The notes below the pieces were generated by a model that ran no database searches, was not told where the DNA came from, and saw only the letters and a list, made by a program, of their open reading frames with translations. Positions 1-11,207 of a DNA stretch of 64,000 nt are shown here, in pieces. Position 1 is the stretch's first letter. Each line of letters begins with the position of its first letter. The stretch is from positions 22,466 to 86,465 of the forward strand of contig MCGO01000158.1 in the NCBI GenBank assembly GCA_002104985.1. Direction: 5' to 3'. Position numbers and translations under genes: made by a program. The DNA comes from Rhizoclosmatium globosum. Lineage: Eukaryota > Chytridiomycota > Chytridiomycetes > Chytridiales > Chytriomycetaceae.

Positions 1-29
1 ACATTTTGTTTTATTCAGTGTACTTTCAA

Positions 30-1591
30 TTAAATACCGTTCTCTTCTACTATCTGCCGAATCTTTTCCAAATTTCTCGACCTCAACCTAATTCGCATCA
101 TGGCTTTTGACAGGGGTTCAGGCGAGAATTTTGCATCATCTTGTGGGATGTGTAGAATATAACTGAGTGCTTCTGATGTTGTCGGACACTTTGTGAGTAA
201 ATGTTCTGAGTTTGTTGAATTAGTTGATTGGTTCGACTATTAAGATATTACAGCCAGTCTCACGTTTGCAGATTTGTAAGACAGCTAAACCCATTCTAAA
301 TAACGCCTTGGAGCCTTCACACAGAAACATGTCCCATATCCTCAGAACTGAAGGCCATGGAAGCGTTGAAGTGAAAATCGTAAGAAACCACTGAGGTATA
401 TACATTAATCCATCTATTTGATTAGCCTCCTATCGATTCCATCATCAGAAACTATGTGTGTAGGAGTACGCCACTCACAAAGTACTTTGCCAGCCTAGGA
501 TCCATATTTTTGACAAGCATATCAAAAACTTTCGCATCCATTCTGACCCTTTTCAAATCAGACTCATAGAAGCCTTTACATACACCTTCAAGCATGGACA
601 CAAGAACCCAAAATGCATCCTCTGGATTTGGAATATGCATGAGGAGCATTCCAACAATAAACCCCATTCCCTGTGTATATCCGAGAACCGGATTGTACAG
701 TGCATAGGTTCGCAAGATATTTCGTAGATTGTTTATTCTGGTTCGGAGAGGCCGTCAGTATGACTGTAAACACAGGGAACCACTTACCCGTCACCGTCCT
801 TATCGATGAACATAACATGTTCTAATGAAAAGAATTAATCTGTTTCTGGGGGAAAAGATAGAATGAAGTCCTACGAGGATAACATCTGGCCACATCACGT
901 TCAATCACGTCAAAGATTTCTATAGAGTCCATCGCCTTCTGCTTTTCCATAAGACTCTGTCATTGAATGACAGCGTCAATTCTTAAAGACTTTTAATTAT
1001 TTGTTAGAAACCTGGTACAATTCGTGATCGCGCAAATGCTTCTGTTGAGTCAATGCTATCCAAACACGACCACGCAATGATCCAGGAATACCCTCACGAC
1101 ATAACTTCTTCACTTGCTTAATATTTTGAGGATTTTTGAGGTCTCCAGCATCTAATACGCGTAACCAAGTCTTTTCCTTTTCAATAATTGCAGGATCAAT
1201 GGGAATGACTGGACCTGCCGGGCTTATGGATCCATTAGAGTTACTAACATTCACATTTCAGTATACAGTACATTACTACAAAAAGAAGGATGTACCTAAT
1301 TTTAAGTGAAAGTGCACGCGACAGTTTCCGTCCAAATCCCATCGACCCCTCTCCCGTATCACTCCTCGGAAGCCCCTTCAGAGAATATCTCAGAGATTTC
1401 GAACGCGTAATTCCAGCCAGCGAGCTATTCGAATCAGCAACAGTCGATTTCGCCTTTGATGAAGGAGACGAAGCGAAATCAGAAGCCACAGATCCTCGAA
1501 CCTCCTTTTTGATTGGAACGTGGAACCCGTACTCGTCCACCTGAGTCTGTACTGGAACAGGAACGGGTGGTAGAGGAGGAACGTTGTTCAT
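30..1591 (-). CDS. TBC-domain Rab GTPase-activating protein, 7 exons
   Basis: Predicted to switch off Rab GTPases in membrane traffic. Exons join in frame as 1591-1296, 1243-1012, 956-875, 821-788, 737-479, 429-264 and 205-30, giving about 414 aa. The first ~100 residues are a Pro- and Ser-rich leader. The TBC domain follows: GIPGSLRGRVW, then IERDVAR (the IxxDxxR arginine finger), then LGYTQGMGF with the YxQ glutamine finger, then MYIPQWFLTIF and VLRIWDMFLCEG. Both catalytic fingers are present, so the protein should be an active GAP. The C-terminus is a basic helix ending near IRQIVEENGI. The ATG at 1591 is the first convincing start; an open frame continues upstream, so a short extra leader is possible. 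The partner Rab cannot be read from the sequence. The gene is divergent from NME7. Confidence 0.88.
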
Positions 1592-1687
1592 CTCGGTTAA
1601 AAGATTGTCGAGTGAATAAGCTGAGTTCTTTTGGAGTGGAAACAAAAGAAAAGAAAGTTCCCAAACCAAATCAAGAATCGGGAAAAG
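1592..1687. promoter_or_regulatory. Shared intergenic promoter of TBC gene and NME7
   Basis: Only 96 bp separate the two divergent start codons (ATG at 1591 on minus, ATG at 1688 on plus). Both core promoters and both 5' leaders must lie here or overlap the neighbouring genes. I see no clear TATA box. Bidirectional use is inferred from the layout alone. Confidence 0.45.
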
Positions 1688-3280
1688 ATGTCAGCACTTG
1701 AACGTATGTGCTTTTTGGTGAGTACCGAAACAGATTCTTGAATGTATTAGGCACTTCTTGGTTGATACAACCTTTCTGGATGCAACCTGTCAAAACACTA
1801 ACACCCCCTTGCACTTCAGGTCGAATGGTTCGACGTCCACGCTCAACTCACACGTCAATACCAACTCTTCTTTTATGAGTCAGATAACTCAATCGAGATG
1901 GTTTGACGCCTGTCCTACTCCTTGAATCCCAAAGTATCTGATTCCTTATGCGTAGTATGACCCAAAGCAAAAGAGAACATTCTTGAAACGCACAAAGAAC
2001 TCTGAATTGACTCTCGCGGATTTCCACGTTGGTGCTGCTGTGAATGTGTATGCCCGTCAGTTGACTGTTGTGGATTATGGAGATGAGTTTACTCGCTCAA
2101 AGCTTTCAAAGACGATGGAGAGGTGCTTAAGCCACACTCTGTACCAAACATATTCTAACATTCATAACAAGCGCCCTTGTCGTCATCAAACCAGACGCAA
2201 TCGAAAAAGCAGGCGAGATTATCGACACTTTGATTTCTCATGGCTTCGTAATCTGCAAGATGCGAATGCTCAAAGTGACGCGTAAATTAGCTGAAGACTT
2301 GGTGATGGTTTCCGCTGGAGCCCAACCTTACTTCAAGTAAGTATTTCACTCAACTTTACTACGAATCCTACGATTCTAACTTTCAAACCAAAAATAGTGA
2401 CCTCGTTTCTTCCCTAGAAGGACCTCGCGCCATGGCCCTCGAAGTAATGAAATCTTCCGCCGTCTCTGAACTAGAACGTATCACCGGCCCATCTATTGTA
2501 GCCGACGCCAGAGCGTCCCAACCATCCAGTCTCCGCGCACAGTTTGGACACGCAGGATACAAAAACGGCATCCACATCTCCGCAGACGTCAAATCCGCCA
2601 AAACAGAACTCGCGAAATTGTTTGACAACTCAGTCAAGAGGGAGTTGAGAACTGCTGTGTTCAAGAATAGCACGCTGGCTGTGATTAAGCCGCATGCAGT
2701 TCATTCAGGTGCGTTTCTTAGATGCTTTTTATAACTTTTGAAGTTCTGGAGTTGAAACAAGTGTTTTTAATGAGATTAGGGTTGACGGGCAAAATTCTCA
2801 CGTCCATCACCCAAAACGGATACAAAATCACGGATGCTGAGTCTTACTACTTGGACCGCGTGAATGCAGAAGAGTTTCTTGAAGTGTACAAGACAGTTGT
2901 CCCCGAGTATCAGGTACCGCACCCTTCTCCACGTGAAACTTATCAATTAACGGACCACTGTCAACAGAAAATGGTAGACCAACTTTCCTCTGGTCCTCTC
3001 ATTGCTCTTGAAATTACTGGTCCTGAAGAAGGCATTGTATCTGAGTTTCGTGAATTTGTTGGACCCAATGATCCTGAATTGGGTCGAAAACTGAGACCAA
3101 AGTCGTTGAGAGCGTTGTATGGAGCTGATAAAGTCAAGAACGCAATTCACTGTACTGATTTGGAGGAGGATGGTATTTTGGAGGTACGAAAAGTCCTTTG
3201 TTTCGGAAAGTTGAACGCGAATACTAACACCTTCGTAAAAGGTGCAATTCTTTTTCAGAATTATGGCCAACACTGTGTAG
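1688..3280 (+). CDS. NME7: NME7: DM10 domain plus two nucleoside diphosphate kinase domains
   Basis: NME7 is a microtubule inner protein and gamma-tubulin ring complex partner found in ciliated lineages. Eight exons join in frame: 1688-1717, 1820-1900, 1956-2122, 2172-2336, 2398-2708, 2780-2913, 2968-3183 and 3242-3280. The product is 380 aa, close to the ~376 aa of animal NME7. The N-terminal DM10 domain is clear (FLVEWFD, RTFLKRTK, RQLTVVDYGDE). NDK domain 1 starts at ALVVIKPDAIEKAGEII and NDK domain 2 at LAVIKPHAVHSG; each has the family core. The second domain ends with AIHCTDLEEDG, which carries the catalytic-type His in the H-C-T-D motif; domain 1 has GIHIS at that place, so its His context is altered. 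The protein ends MANTV. Its presence argues that the organism builds a flagellum. Confidence 0.95.
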
Positions 3281-3530
3281 AATCATTCCCTTTTGTTTGT
3301 ATCTTTTTGTTGAGTGTCTCGTTTTGATATGTTGGAGTTATGAAATAAATATGATTCCACAGCCTATTTGAACACTAAAACCGTCTTGTTTATTTCCAGT
3401 AAACAGTAAAGAAGGGGTACGTAGAACGTAAAACAGACAATCTCAAGAAACACGAAAGACTTTGACCCAATACTCAACAACACAATCTCCACATTCACTT
3501 ATTAATCCCCTATACACCACGGTGAGATGT

Positions 3531-5543
3531 TTATAACAAAGCGTCCATCTGCAATCGTATTTAAGTATGTAATTCGAACAACACCAAATCACAACTCACC
3601 TTTGTATACACACTCAACACCCCAGCCATGACATCATCCACACCTCCAGCCTTCGCTTTATCACCCATACTAGCCCAGTTTTGCAACATCTCATCCACTT
3701 TGGTGAACGCCTGTTCCCTCTGAATATGGTTCAACCCAACCAACGCGTTTTCAAGAACATTGGCAGCATATGCTGCGCAACACATGGCGACAGTCTGTTT
3801 TGTTGGAGGTGCGCCGCGGGAAAGCAGTGTGTCGACAGTCTTGGCGACAAGTTGCTCCTTGACAGAGTAATCGGCGACTGTAAAGACCAAGAGTTAATTA
3901 ACAGGGAAAGAGTATGATTCTTTTTGTACCTGGATGCGTAGCCATATCAAACAGAATGAAATTCCTCTTCTCAGTCCTCAAAACACCTTTATCCACGAGT
4001 CCCTTCGCGATACGTTCACGGACTTGTTTGAGTTGGTAGTTGAAGGACATGAGGTTCCATGTCTCGCCGGACATGAGGTCGATCCAGGAGGCGATTGATT
4101 GGGTCGAGTCCGTTTTGATCATGCGGAGAGCTTCGTCCAGGAGGACTTCGCCTGTTGGACGGTCGTCGATAACCTGTTGGAGGTTGTCGTTTAGGGAGGG
4201 TGGGAGATTGTATATGTTGTTCAACTTACGTGAAGGAGACGCTCGGAGAAGGGCCGTTTGCGTACTTCTTGGACCGTGGCAATACGCTTTCTGAAGGAGA
4301 GTTCCATCAGGATGCATCCTCGAAGAACCTAAATAAGCGTGAGTTGGGAATGTCTTGGAATTTCGTGACATTTGTCGCTCTGCTCAGATATTTTGATGAT
4401 TCAATCGCAAGATGGGCTACCAAGGATTCTAACGCTATATCCTCTGACAAAATATATGATTTCGCTTCGCTTGCAGTCCAAAGCCTCGCTTTTTCGATGG
4501 ACTACGGGTCACATCTGTGCAATCTCGCTTCCACACAGATATAATGGAGATTGAAAAAGGTCTATCATATATCCCACAGAGCTGCAGTATCCCACTTCAG
4601 TGAAACGATAAAGGCTCTATTTCCTGATTTATCAGGCGCAACTAATGGTGCTGTAGATGTTTGACAAGCGAGATATGGCTTCATCATCGATTCAAGTCCT
4701 TTCCAGTCACTTCTTCCAACTTGTCCCAATCAATCATAGAAGCTTAAATCTGAACCAGTCATCTTATCTCAATGCAGCAGATACGTTGATTGGTTCGTCC
4801 TGTCGAGAATTCGAGTATCTTTGTCGCTAAAGCTCCAACTAATGAAAGACTGCATTCTTTCTGGCCTCTTCCAATCAAACACTATGCTGATTTCGTATTT
4901 GAGCGATGGTATGTTCTTTTGATGACTCCATCCCATTTGCCTCCACATTGATTCATATGGGCCGCTGATAGCGACCAACTATCTCTGCTGTAGAAACTGA
5001 TCTTTGCGGTGGTGCTACGAGGCAACCAGTGAAACGCCAAACCGCCGTTTGAGCGCCTCCTCCTTTCGACTTCCAATGACTCCTCACTCAAACCCAATAA
5101 ACCAACCAGCTAACCACCACAAAAAAGCAACATCTCCGCACTGCATCATCATCTCCGCACGCCAACTGAGCAAGTACATACATAAGAGATGTTATCGTTC
5201 CAGAAGGAGAGGTGTCCCTACGCATGATGTTTTAAAACCAATACAACCAACCAACAACCAAACAAACAACCAAACACACCTGGGCATCCTTGAGACCCAT
5301 GAGCAGGATTTCCTCCATCAGCGTCAACCGATTCGCGCGCTTTGCCGATGATTTGTCGTCGTTGTCGTTGTCGTAGTCAAAGTCGTTGTTTGCGGAGTTG
5401 TCGTCTGTCTTTGCACCGGCACTGGCTTCGAAGGCGGCCGATGCGTTTGCGGATCGGCGCAGATTGGCCACGTCGTCGTCGTCGTCGTTGAAGTTGTTTG
5501 TTGCCGCTGCTCCGCCTTTGCGACGCTGTGTCAAACCACTCAT
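3531..5543 (-). CDS. VPS74: VPS74/GOLPH3, Golgi PI4P-binding glycosyltransferase sorting adaptor
   Basis: GOLPH3-family proteins bind phosphatidylinositol 4-phosphate at the Golgi and retain glycosyltransferases through COPI. Six exons join in frame: 5543-5280, 5217-5182, 4328-4230, 4173-3930, 3877-3600 and 3548-3531, for 312 aa. Family signatures are strong: [11 protein letters not shown] start, an acidic Asp/Asn stretch, [26 protein letters not shown] on a 36-nt exon, [29 protein letters not shown] and the ending VYTKMDALL. The intron between exons 2 and 3 is about 850 nt, over ten times the usual length here; it has no reading frame I recognise. Exon 2 and exon 6 are very short and easy for gene callers to miss. 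Confidence 0.94.
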
Positions 5544-5661
5544 TTGCTTTGGTGTATCTTTTGAATTAATTGGGTGAAAGCATGTAGAACACTCAAACTA
5601 GTAAACATTGTTTTCTACCCCTCTTCCCTCCTTCACCCCGTCTCTCTCTCTTTCTCACTCT

Positions 5662-6697
5662 TTAAGAAAACTGGGATAGGTACTGTTTCAACCGATTTAG
5701 CGTACATACAACAACATACTCTCTAAAACACTCACACTCTCAGCTACAATACGTGCACGCGCATTGATGCTCAACTTCATTTCACTAATCTCCTTGTCAA
5801 CTTCTTCCATAAACTGGATAATAAAGTCAACGAGCTTGTGCTTGAACATGGCCTCTGTGTGGAAGTTGGTGATCAAGAACGAAATATCGTATCCCTGTTA
5901 TGATATATATAAGAAGAAGTTCCTTTGAACTCATAAATAAAGAGGACGCACCTGAATCGCCTTGCGTCTGAGAATAACAAAGTTCTCTGCTCTCATCATC
6001 AAGAATCGAGTAAACATGTGTGCCAACACTCGCTCCAAGTCATCAGCCTGCTTGATTTTGATGCTGATGCGCAACGAGTTGATGCTCGGTTCAATCAGCA
6101 CTTTCTCATTCTCGTTACGCGAAATGACCACGGGCGTCAAGAGCGACTCCTTTGTTGTTCTGTTGTGTCATTCGAATTGTTTAGTTGGATTCTTTGTTTA
6201 GAACAGAGAGACGACTCGAGAGTTGAGACGTTGAGGCCAAGAGAATTGATGTGTGTATCGACAGATCATCACTCCTTCAAGCAAGTTGCTGTCCTGACAG
6301 ACACAGAATCCCATCATCCAAATCCAGAGAGCGACGCGCATCAATTACATCCAGAATCCAGAGCAAACACTGTCCGCCAGTGTCCATTAAAACTCCCCAC
6401 TCTCTCTCACTCTCTCACTCTCCCTCCAACCCTCTCCCTCTGCCTCCACACCCACTGCCCATCACAAAAACACCTTAAATATATCCATATACTCAACTGA
6501 GCCTCAATCTCAGGCTTGTTGTGCCTCTCAACAACCTGCGACGAAAAGTTCTCCAGACACATGGCTGCAGTCAACGTGGCGCGCACTGCTGTGAGGTATG
6601 GGCGAAGTGTATTCGACTATGAGAGGCATGGGGGGTTTTGGGTGTGTGTTTAGTCCTTTTGGTTGTGAGAGGTGCTAGGTGAGTGTGTGGATACCAT
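5662..6697 (-). CDS. ARPC4: Arp2/3 complex 20 kDa subunit (ARPC4/Arc19)
   Basis: ARPC4 is a core structural subunit of the Arp2/3 complex, which nucleates branched actin; it pairs with ARPC2. Five exons join in frame: 6697-6695 (only the ATG), 6616-6498, 6159-5952, 5894-5736 and 5682-5662, giving 169 aa against 168 in human. Diagnostic stretches are [70 protein letters not shown] and [16 protein letters not shown]. The ATG-only first exon is inferred from the ATG|GTATCC donor 78 nt upstream of the second exon and the conserved N-terminus; a start further upstream is possible. Intron 2 is about 340 nt and rich in CT repeats. Confidence 0.93.
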
Positions 6698-7058
6698 TTC
6701 TGTGGTTTTAATTTGTTTGATTTTTGTGATAATAAAGTAACACGCGAGGTAGGCAAAAGACGGATCAACATGAAAGTCCTTATTGTGTTTTTAAAGTTAT
6801 GCACGCAAGGTTATGGCGAAGGCTACCATAAATTGTTGATGGGGCTTCATTTTGACACACACTCACACATTCGCAGACCTTCACTGTACCCAAGCTGTTC
6901 AAAGACGCAGCAGTCAAGTTGTCGTACAATTCTTGGTAGACTATTCACGCATTCCGGTGGGCGTAATCAAAATAGTGTTGTGAGCTGGAGTTTTCTTGAG
7001 CGAAACTTTCCCAACATTGCTAACACACTCTAATACCCACCGCCGCCGTCAAAAGACG
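6698..7058. other. Intergenic: ARPC4 upstream region
   Basis: No reading frame or RNA gene is supported here. It should hold the ARPC4 promoter and 5' leader. The far end runs into the 3' flank of the minus-strand tRNA-Glu. Confidence 0.5.
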
Positions 7059-7130
7059 CTCCCAGACGGGGAATTGAACCCCGGTCACGGCCGTGAAAGG
7101 GCCGGATCTTAACCACTAGACGATCTGGGA
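7059..7130 (-). tRNA. tRNA-Glu (UUC)
   Basis: The minus strand gives a 72-nt cloverleaf without intron. The 7-bp acceptor stem TCCCAGA/TCTGGGA is perfect, the anticodon loop is CTTTCAC with anticodon TTC, and the T arm holds GGTTCAATTCC. The 5' half is repeated as an isolated fragment at 19413-19459. Confidence 0.95.
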
Positions 7131-7618
7131 TGTGTTTATAATGAGCGTCGTTAAAGATTTGTTACGTAATTGATTTAACGCGATATGCCCAAACAGAGCA
7201 ACTGCTGAAAAAAATTATAGTATAGATGCATTAAACCTCTACTTACAATCATATATATTCAATTGTACAGCTTGGCCCAATGGCAAACCTGGTTTTTGAT
7301 GCCAAACTGGTCGTCTGCACCTCAAATGCACAAACGACATGAGCCTGACGCGTTATTTGTCTTAAAAATCGTGAATATTTAAATGGCTTACGAGAATCGG
7401 AGATGCGTTGGAAGCAATTTCAATAATAGCTACACAAACTTGCATCTTGAATCTTTTATTTTCAGATATCAACATCCTCCAGTAGCTAGTGAGTCAAATT
7501 AAACACGTCATTGATTATGTGCCATGGAGGGGAGCAAGGGACAGGTGCTTCATTTTTGCATATTCTCCCACCTCCTCGACTCACACATCTCCTCCGCCGC
7601 TGACATCACCAAAACACG
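7131..7618. other. Intergenic between tRNA-Glu and tRNA-Leu
   Basis: No convincing gene. The last ~30 bp before the tRNA-Leu (about 7590-7618, CTCCGCCGCTGACATCACC and following) match the same flank of the third tRNA-Leu copy near 19918-19942, so this tRNA was duplicated with its flank. Confidence 0.5.
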
Positions 7619-7700
7619 TGAGCAGAGTGGGATTTGAACCCACGCGTGTTGCCACACTAGCACCTGAAGCTAGCGCCTTAGACCGCTCGGCCATCTGCCC
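7619..7700 (-). tRNA. tRNA-Leu (CAG), copy 1
   Basis: Class II tRNA of 82 nt with a long variable arm, no intron. The anticodon stem CTAGC/GCTAG closes the loop TTCAGGT, anticodon CAG. Acceptor stem GGGCAGA pairs with TCTGCTC with one G-U pair, and the T arm is GGGTTCAAATCCC. It is identical across the tRNA to copy 2 at 15419-15500. Confidence 0.95.
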
Positions 7701-8243
7701 GGATGAAGCTTTAAAAGGATTTCTAACCTATATTTTTAAAGTTCTGATGATTTGCGTCTATTTTCTAGGAGACAAAAGGGTATCAGGATTCTTAAGGAAT
7801 CAGTAAGAATTCGGAGAGGTTGAAGATATCTAGGCGGCTATGATTTTGTTCTGGAAGGCAGGTCGTGGTAGTTTGTGGCAGCAATAACATCAAAAGAATA
7901 TGGGGGTTATGCAAAATACAAACAGCTGCATTGTTAAAGAGAGTCACGCTTTATGTTCTTGTTGCGTCGACTCTTGCGTCATGTTCAGGCAATTATTTCA
8001 CGAATTTTGCGTATTCATCAGGCGTCAATTTCCAAATGAAACATCCGAAGTGTAAAATAGCCACCGTTAAGACAAAAACAAATTCTTTGTCTCTTTTGGA
8101 AGCGGTCTCACGTTTAAATCAGCATAACATCCCCTTTCCCACAAAAAGGGATCCGACCCCTTTCAATTGAAGGCTATAAGATCCACCAGCTTTCTCCCTC
8201 ATATTTTCTCATCAAAATATCAGCTCTCAACAACCAAATCAAA
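7701..8243. other. Intergenic and upstream region of the 8244 gene
   Basis: No supported gene. A TATA-like CTATAAG lies at 8174-8180, about 64 bp before the ATG at 8244, and may be the core promoter of that gene. Confidence 0.4.
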
Positions 8244-9346
8244 ATGCAATACTTTCCTCAATCTGAATGCTACAACCAGTCCTTCATTGGTGGCCAAGCC
8301 CCTTTCCGTCGCTACCCTGTCCAGTTCCAGACCAGACCATGGTACTCTTCCTCGGACCTTTCTCTTGGTTTCCAAGGCCTTGATTGTCCTCTTGGCCTCT
8401 CTGGTTTGGAATCCACTCAAGGTCTCGGTCAACGCTACTACGGTCGCCAGGTCAGTCTCAAACTACAAGTAATATCCAAAGTTCTAAAAAAAATATTTAT
8501 CTCAGAATATCGGCCGTGGAGCTTTCAGCAAGCCATGGATGAATGCGCTTGAGAACGACTGTTACAACAATAACCAGTTCTCAAGCTACAGTCACCACCA
8601 CTCCGGAATCAACGCCCGAAACATGATGCACGCTGCCAAGGCCAACATTGTCGACGAATTGGTTCAGGACCGTCAACGTGATGAGCTCCAGGTCAGTTCC
8701 TTTTCCCATCCAGTATTCCTCATCTAACCCCTTTCCAACCCCTACCAACCAACCCTTTCACCATCCACAGGCCGACCTCATCAAGCAACTCATCAAGAAA
8801 TCCAGCACTACCACCAACAGAATGGGAGTCGTCCAAGCCCTCCTCTCCGGCCAAAACATCCCCAAGTCCACAGTTGCCCAACTCCTCACCCAAGACTTCA
8901 TCATGGACCAAGTCACTCAAGGTCTCGTCACCAAGATCCTGGACGACAAGGTCACCAACCGTAACGCCGACCATATCATTCACGACTTGGTTACTGGAAA
9001 CCCACACTTGCCACACCCAAACCAGAGAGCTGCCGTTGAACGCGAGGTTTGTGTTTCTTTAGCGTTATACGTGAGGCTTTGGGTATATTAACCTCGCTTA
9101 CAGAACTTTTTGATTGACGATCTGACTGCCAAGGCTGTTCAACGTGTTACTTCTCCATACGCCAACCAAAGATTTGCGTCTGCTGACCGTGTTGCGAATG
9201 TCTTGGAGTCGTTTGCGGCTGTCGGCCAACAGACTGGAATCGACGCGATTGCCACTCCATTCGGTGTTCAATATGGTGGAATTGGGGGCTTGAATCGTCT
9301 TGGTGGAGTTAACCAGGGTTTCGGTCAGGATCAGGGATGGTGCTGA
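8244..9346 (+). CDS. Unrecognised four-exon protein, about 303 aa
   Basis: I do not recognise a family. Four exons join in frame at phase 0: 8244-8450, 8506-8691, 8771-9046 and 9104-9346, each with clean GT-AG ends. The N-terminal third is rich in Phe, Tyr, Gln and Gly (MQYFPQSECYNQSF, GQRYYGRQ). From residue ~120 the protein becomes helical and polar, with runs such as DLIKQLIKKSS, QALLSGQNIP, VTKILDDKVTN and DDLTAKAVQRV, then a Gly-rich tail GGIGGLNRLGGVNQGF. There is no signal peptide or TM segment. Codon use is biased toward C-ending codons, as in highly expressed genes, and a TATA-like box and AATAAA (about 9436) flank it. A structural or stress protein is a guess only. Confidence 0.8.
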
Positions 9347-9886
9347 ATGAATGTCGATCACGCTATGTATTTATGTTTATACGGCTGCTCCCTTCTTTCG
9401 CTCATTTCTGTTTATTGCTTGTTTTTGATGATGCTGAATAAAGGTTGATGCGCCTTCACTTCTTTTTGAAAAAAGCGACGAATAGTTTTCAGACTACTCA
9501 TAAAAATAATATAAGTTTAAGCGCTGATGACAGTAAATCTACGGAAATTGATATAAAGTGGCAAAAGGGAAAAGGGTAAGATTTATAGAATTTGGTACTT
9601 CAATTGATGAGGACAATGGTGCTTTAAGAGAATTGAAGCAATCCCTTGGGGTTGCTTCCAATGGCAAAGACATCGTAATTAAAGTCTTTACACTTGATAT
9701 GATCCTCAATGAGCCACATTACATGACGATTTCATTATTGGGACTTACAGGCAGGGAACGCGCCAAAGTTTGGAATAAACGTTGAACCTCAAAAAATACT
9801 TGATCAAGCTTTCATAATATCATAAATCAGGTTTTCTAACAGTTTAGGCCGCAATATGATTCTCCAAAAGATAACTTGCAAACATC
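9347..9886. other. Intergenic, possible degraded small ORF
   Basis: It holds the 3' end of the upstream gene with AATAAA near 9436. An open frame at 9558-9785 (75 codons, starting from a non-ATG codon) lacks supporting features, so I do not call it a gene. Confidence 0.4.
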
Positions 9887-9968
9887 GACAACGTGGCCGA
9901 GCGGTTAAGGCGATAGACTAGAAATCTATTACTCTCTGAGTGCGCAGGTTCAAGTCCTGCCGTTGTCG
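9887..9968 (+). tRNA. tRNA-Ser (AGA)
   Basis: An 82-nt class II tRNA without intron. The acceptor stem GACAACG pairs with CGTTGTC, the D arm is TGGCCGAGCGGTTAAGGC, the anticodon loop is CTAGAAA with anticodon AGA, and the T arm is CAGGTTCAAGTCCTG. The variable arm is extended, as expected for serine. Identity is clear. Confidence 0.95.
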
Positions 9969-10319
9969 CGTATTCATATTTGTTAGCTCATTTTGTGTTG
10001 GCAGTATTATAATATAGTCTCTTGGATTGTCGAAAAAAAAGCCGAATACTGTGTTCACGTTAAAGCCATCAACTTTGCGCATCTACTATTGCTATCAACT
10101 CATTTTAATGTTGAATTGCCTGTGCACTGTGTGGTGGATATGTTGGTGAATTCCACCACCTAAATTTCAAAAATAGTCTTCCTCGTATATTCGCCTCCTT
10201 CGCTTCTGCTCCAAATAAATACATACTACTACATTGAATGTTCGTAGAGCGACTATATGTAATTCCTGTTCTTGAATGTGATCCCAAATCAACACACCAA
10301 CACAACTCCACCAAAAGGC
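9969..10319. other. Intergenic between tRNA-Ser and the split tRNA
   Basis: AT-rich; I see no gene, repeat or promoter that can be supported. Confidence 0.5.
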
Positions 10320-10843
10320 TGCCTTCTACCAGATTTGAACTGGTGGCCTCCTGCTAGCTGTTCTCACGATTCTAGCCGCCAAACAACAGCTTTTTCTGGG
10401 CTCTCATTTTGTGATGATGGGTTTGTGATTACTGGTGGAATGGATGTGGAAGCATCAGACCATGAAGATCAACAGCAAACTGATATCTTCACCTCATTGA
10501 ATAGCATAAAGGAAAAAGCGAATAAATTCAGGCTGAAGTTGATGTCATTGGAAGGCAATCACCAATTTTAATAAAAATTGTTTTCGCCCATCACTCCCTT
10601 GCAATCCAAAAAAAATCAAAAAAGAAAAAGCGGCAACGCGTACCATCTAAAGCGAAGACAAGTTGCAGCCATTGGCCTCGCGACTTAATACCAAAGTGTA
10701 GCAACAACCACAGTGTAGCGACTTCATACAAAGCGTAGCGACAACCAAAGCGTAGCAACAACCAAAGTGTAGCGACAACCAAAGCGTAGCGACAACCAAA
10801 GCGTAGCATAAGCAGGCGATCTGACCAACTGAGCTAAGAAGGC
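10320..10843 (-). tRNA. Split tRNA: two halves separated by about 450 nt (anticodon uncertain)
   Basis: On the minus strand a 5' half begins at 10843 (GCCTTCT acceptor, TA, GCTC D stem, AGTTGGTCA loop, CCTGC anticodon stem, then TTAT). A 3' half ends at 10320 (GCAGG anticodon stem, AGGCC variable loop, ACCAGTTCAAATCTGGT T arm, AGAAGGC acceptor, discriminator A). The 7-bp acceptor and 5-bp anticodon stems pair perfectly across the two halves, so they belong to one tRNA. The break falls in the anticodon loop, where tRNA introns sit, but it is about 450 nt and contains a 17-bp minisatellite that abuts the 5' half. The D stem has one C-U mismatch. If the loop is read as CTTAT the tRNA would be Ile (UAU), often intron-bearing in fungi; other readings are possible. 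It may be a functional gene with a giant intron or a disrupted pseudogene. Confidence 0.6.
10692..10807. repeat. 17-bp minisatellite inside the split tRNA
   Basis: About seven tandem units of CAAAGCGTAGCGACAAC with C/T and G/A variants; the second unit carries a 3-bp longer variant. The last unit stops abruptly at the tRNA anticodon-loop sequence. A weak extra unit may lie near 10650. Confidence 0.85.
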
Positions 10844-11207
10844 AGCTGGTAATGTATTGGATAATTTAATGTTGGAAGTATTGTAAACATCTAAACTTTC
10901 GAGAGGTTTCTTGTAAATATGAAGCGGCAATTGATACGTTGTTCAACCGCAAAAGAGGTTCTTGGTAATGTTTCTTGTGTTGTGTATCAGAGGACTCCGC
11001 TTCAATTACAAAAGATATAGTTTCGAATTGCTCCAACTTTGGCTCTGAGCAAAACTGCCTAACACCACCTATCTAAGAGCTGATCGTTACGTGAGTGCTA
11101 GAGTTTCATTCTTTCAGCTATTTCTTTGAGCGGAGAGGAGAAGATGTCAACAACCAACAAACCAACACAACTTCCCAATCTCACCCCATCCCCCAGCCAC
11201 CAAAAGC
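10844..11207. other. Intergenic between split tRNA and tRNA-Pro
   Basis: No supported gene or repeat; upstream flank of the split tRNA on the minus strand. Confidence 0.5.

Noticed and set aside
6040..6480. Plus-strand frames of 75-160 codons over ARPC4
   Set aside because: They are antisense to verified ARPC4 exons and a CT-rich intron.
9558..9785. 75-codon frame between a gene and tRNA-Ser
   Set aside because: Starts from a non-ATG codon and has no recognisable domain or promoter.
10692..10807. CRISPR-like array
   Set aside because: Units are directly adjacent without spacers; it is a minisatellite in a eukaryotic genome.
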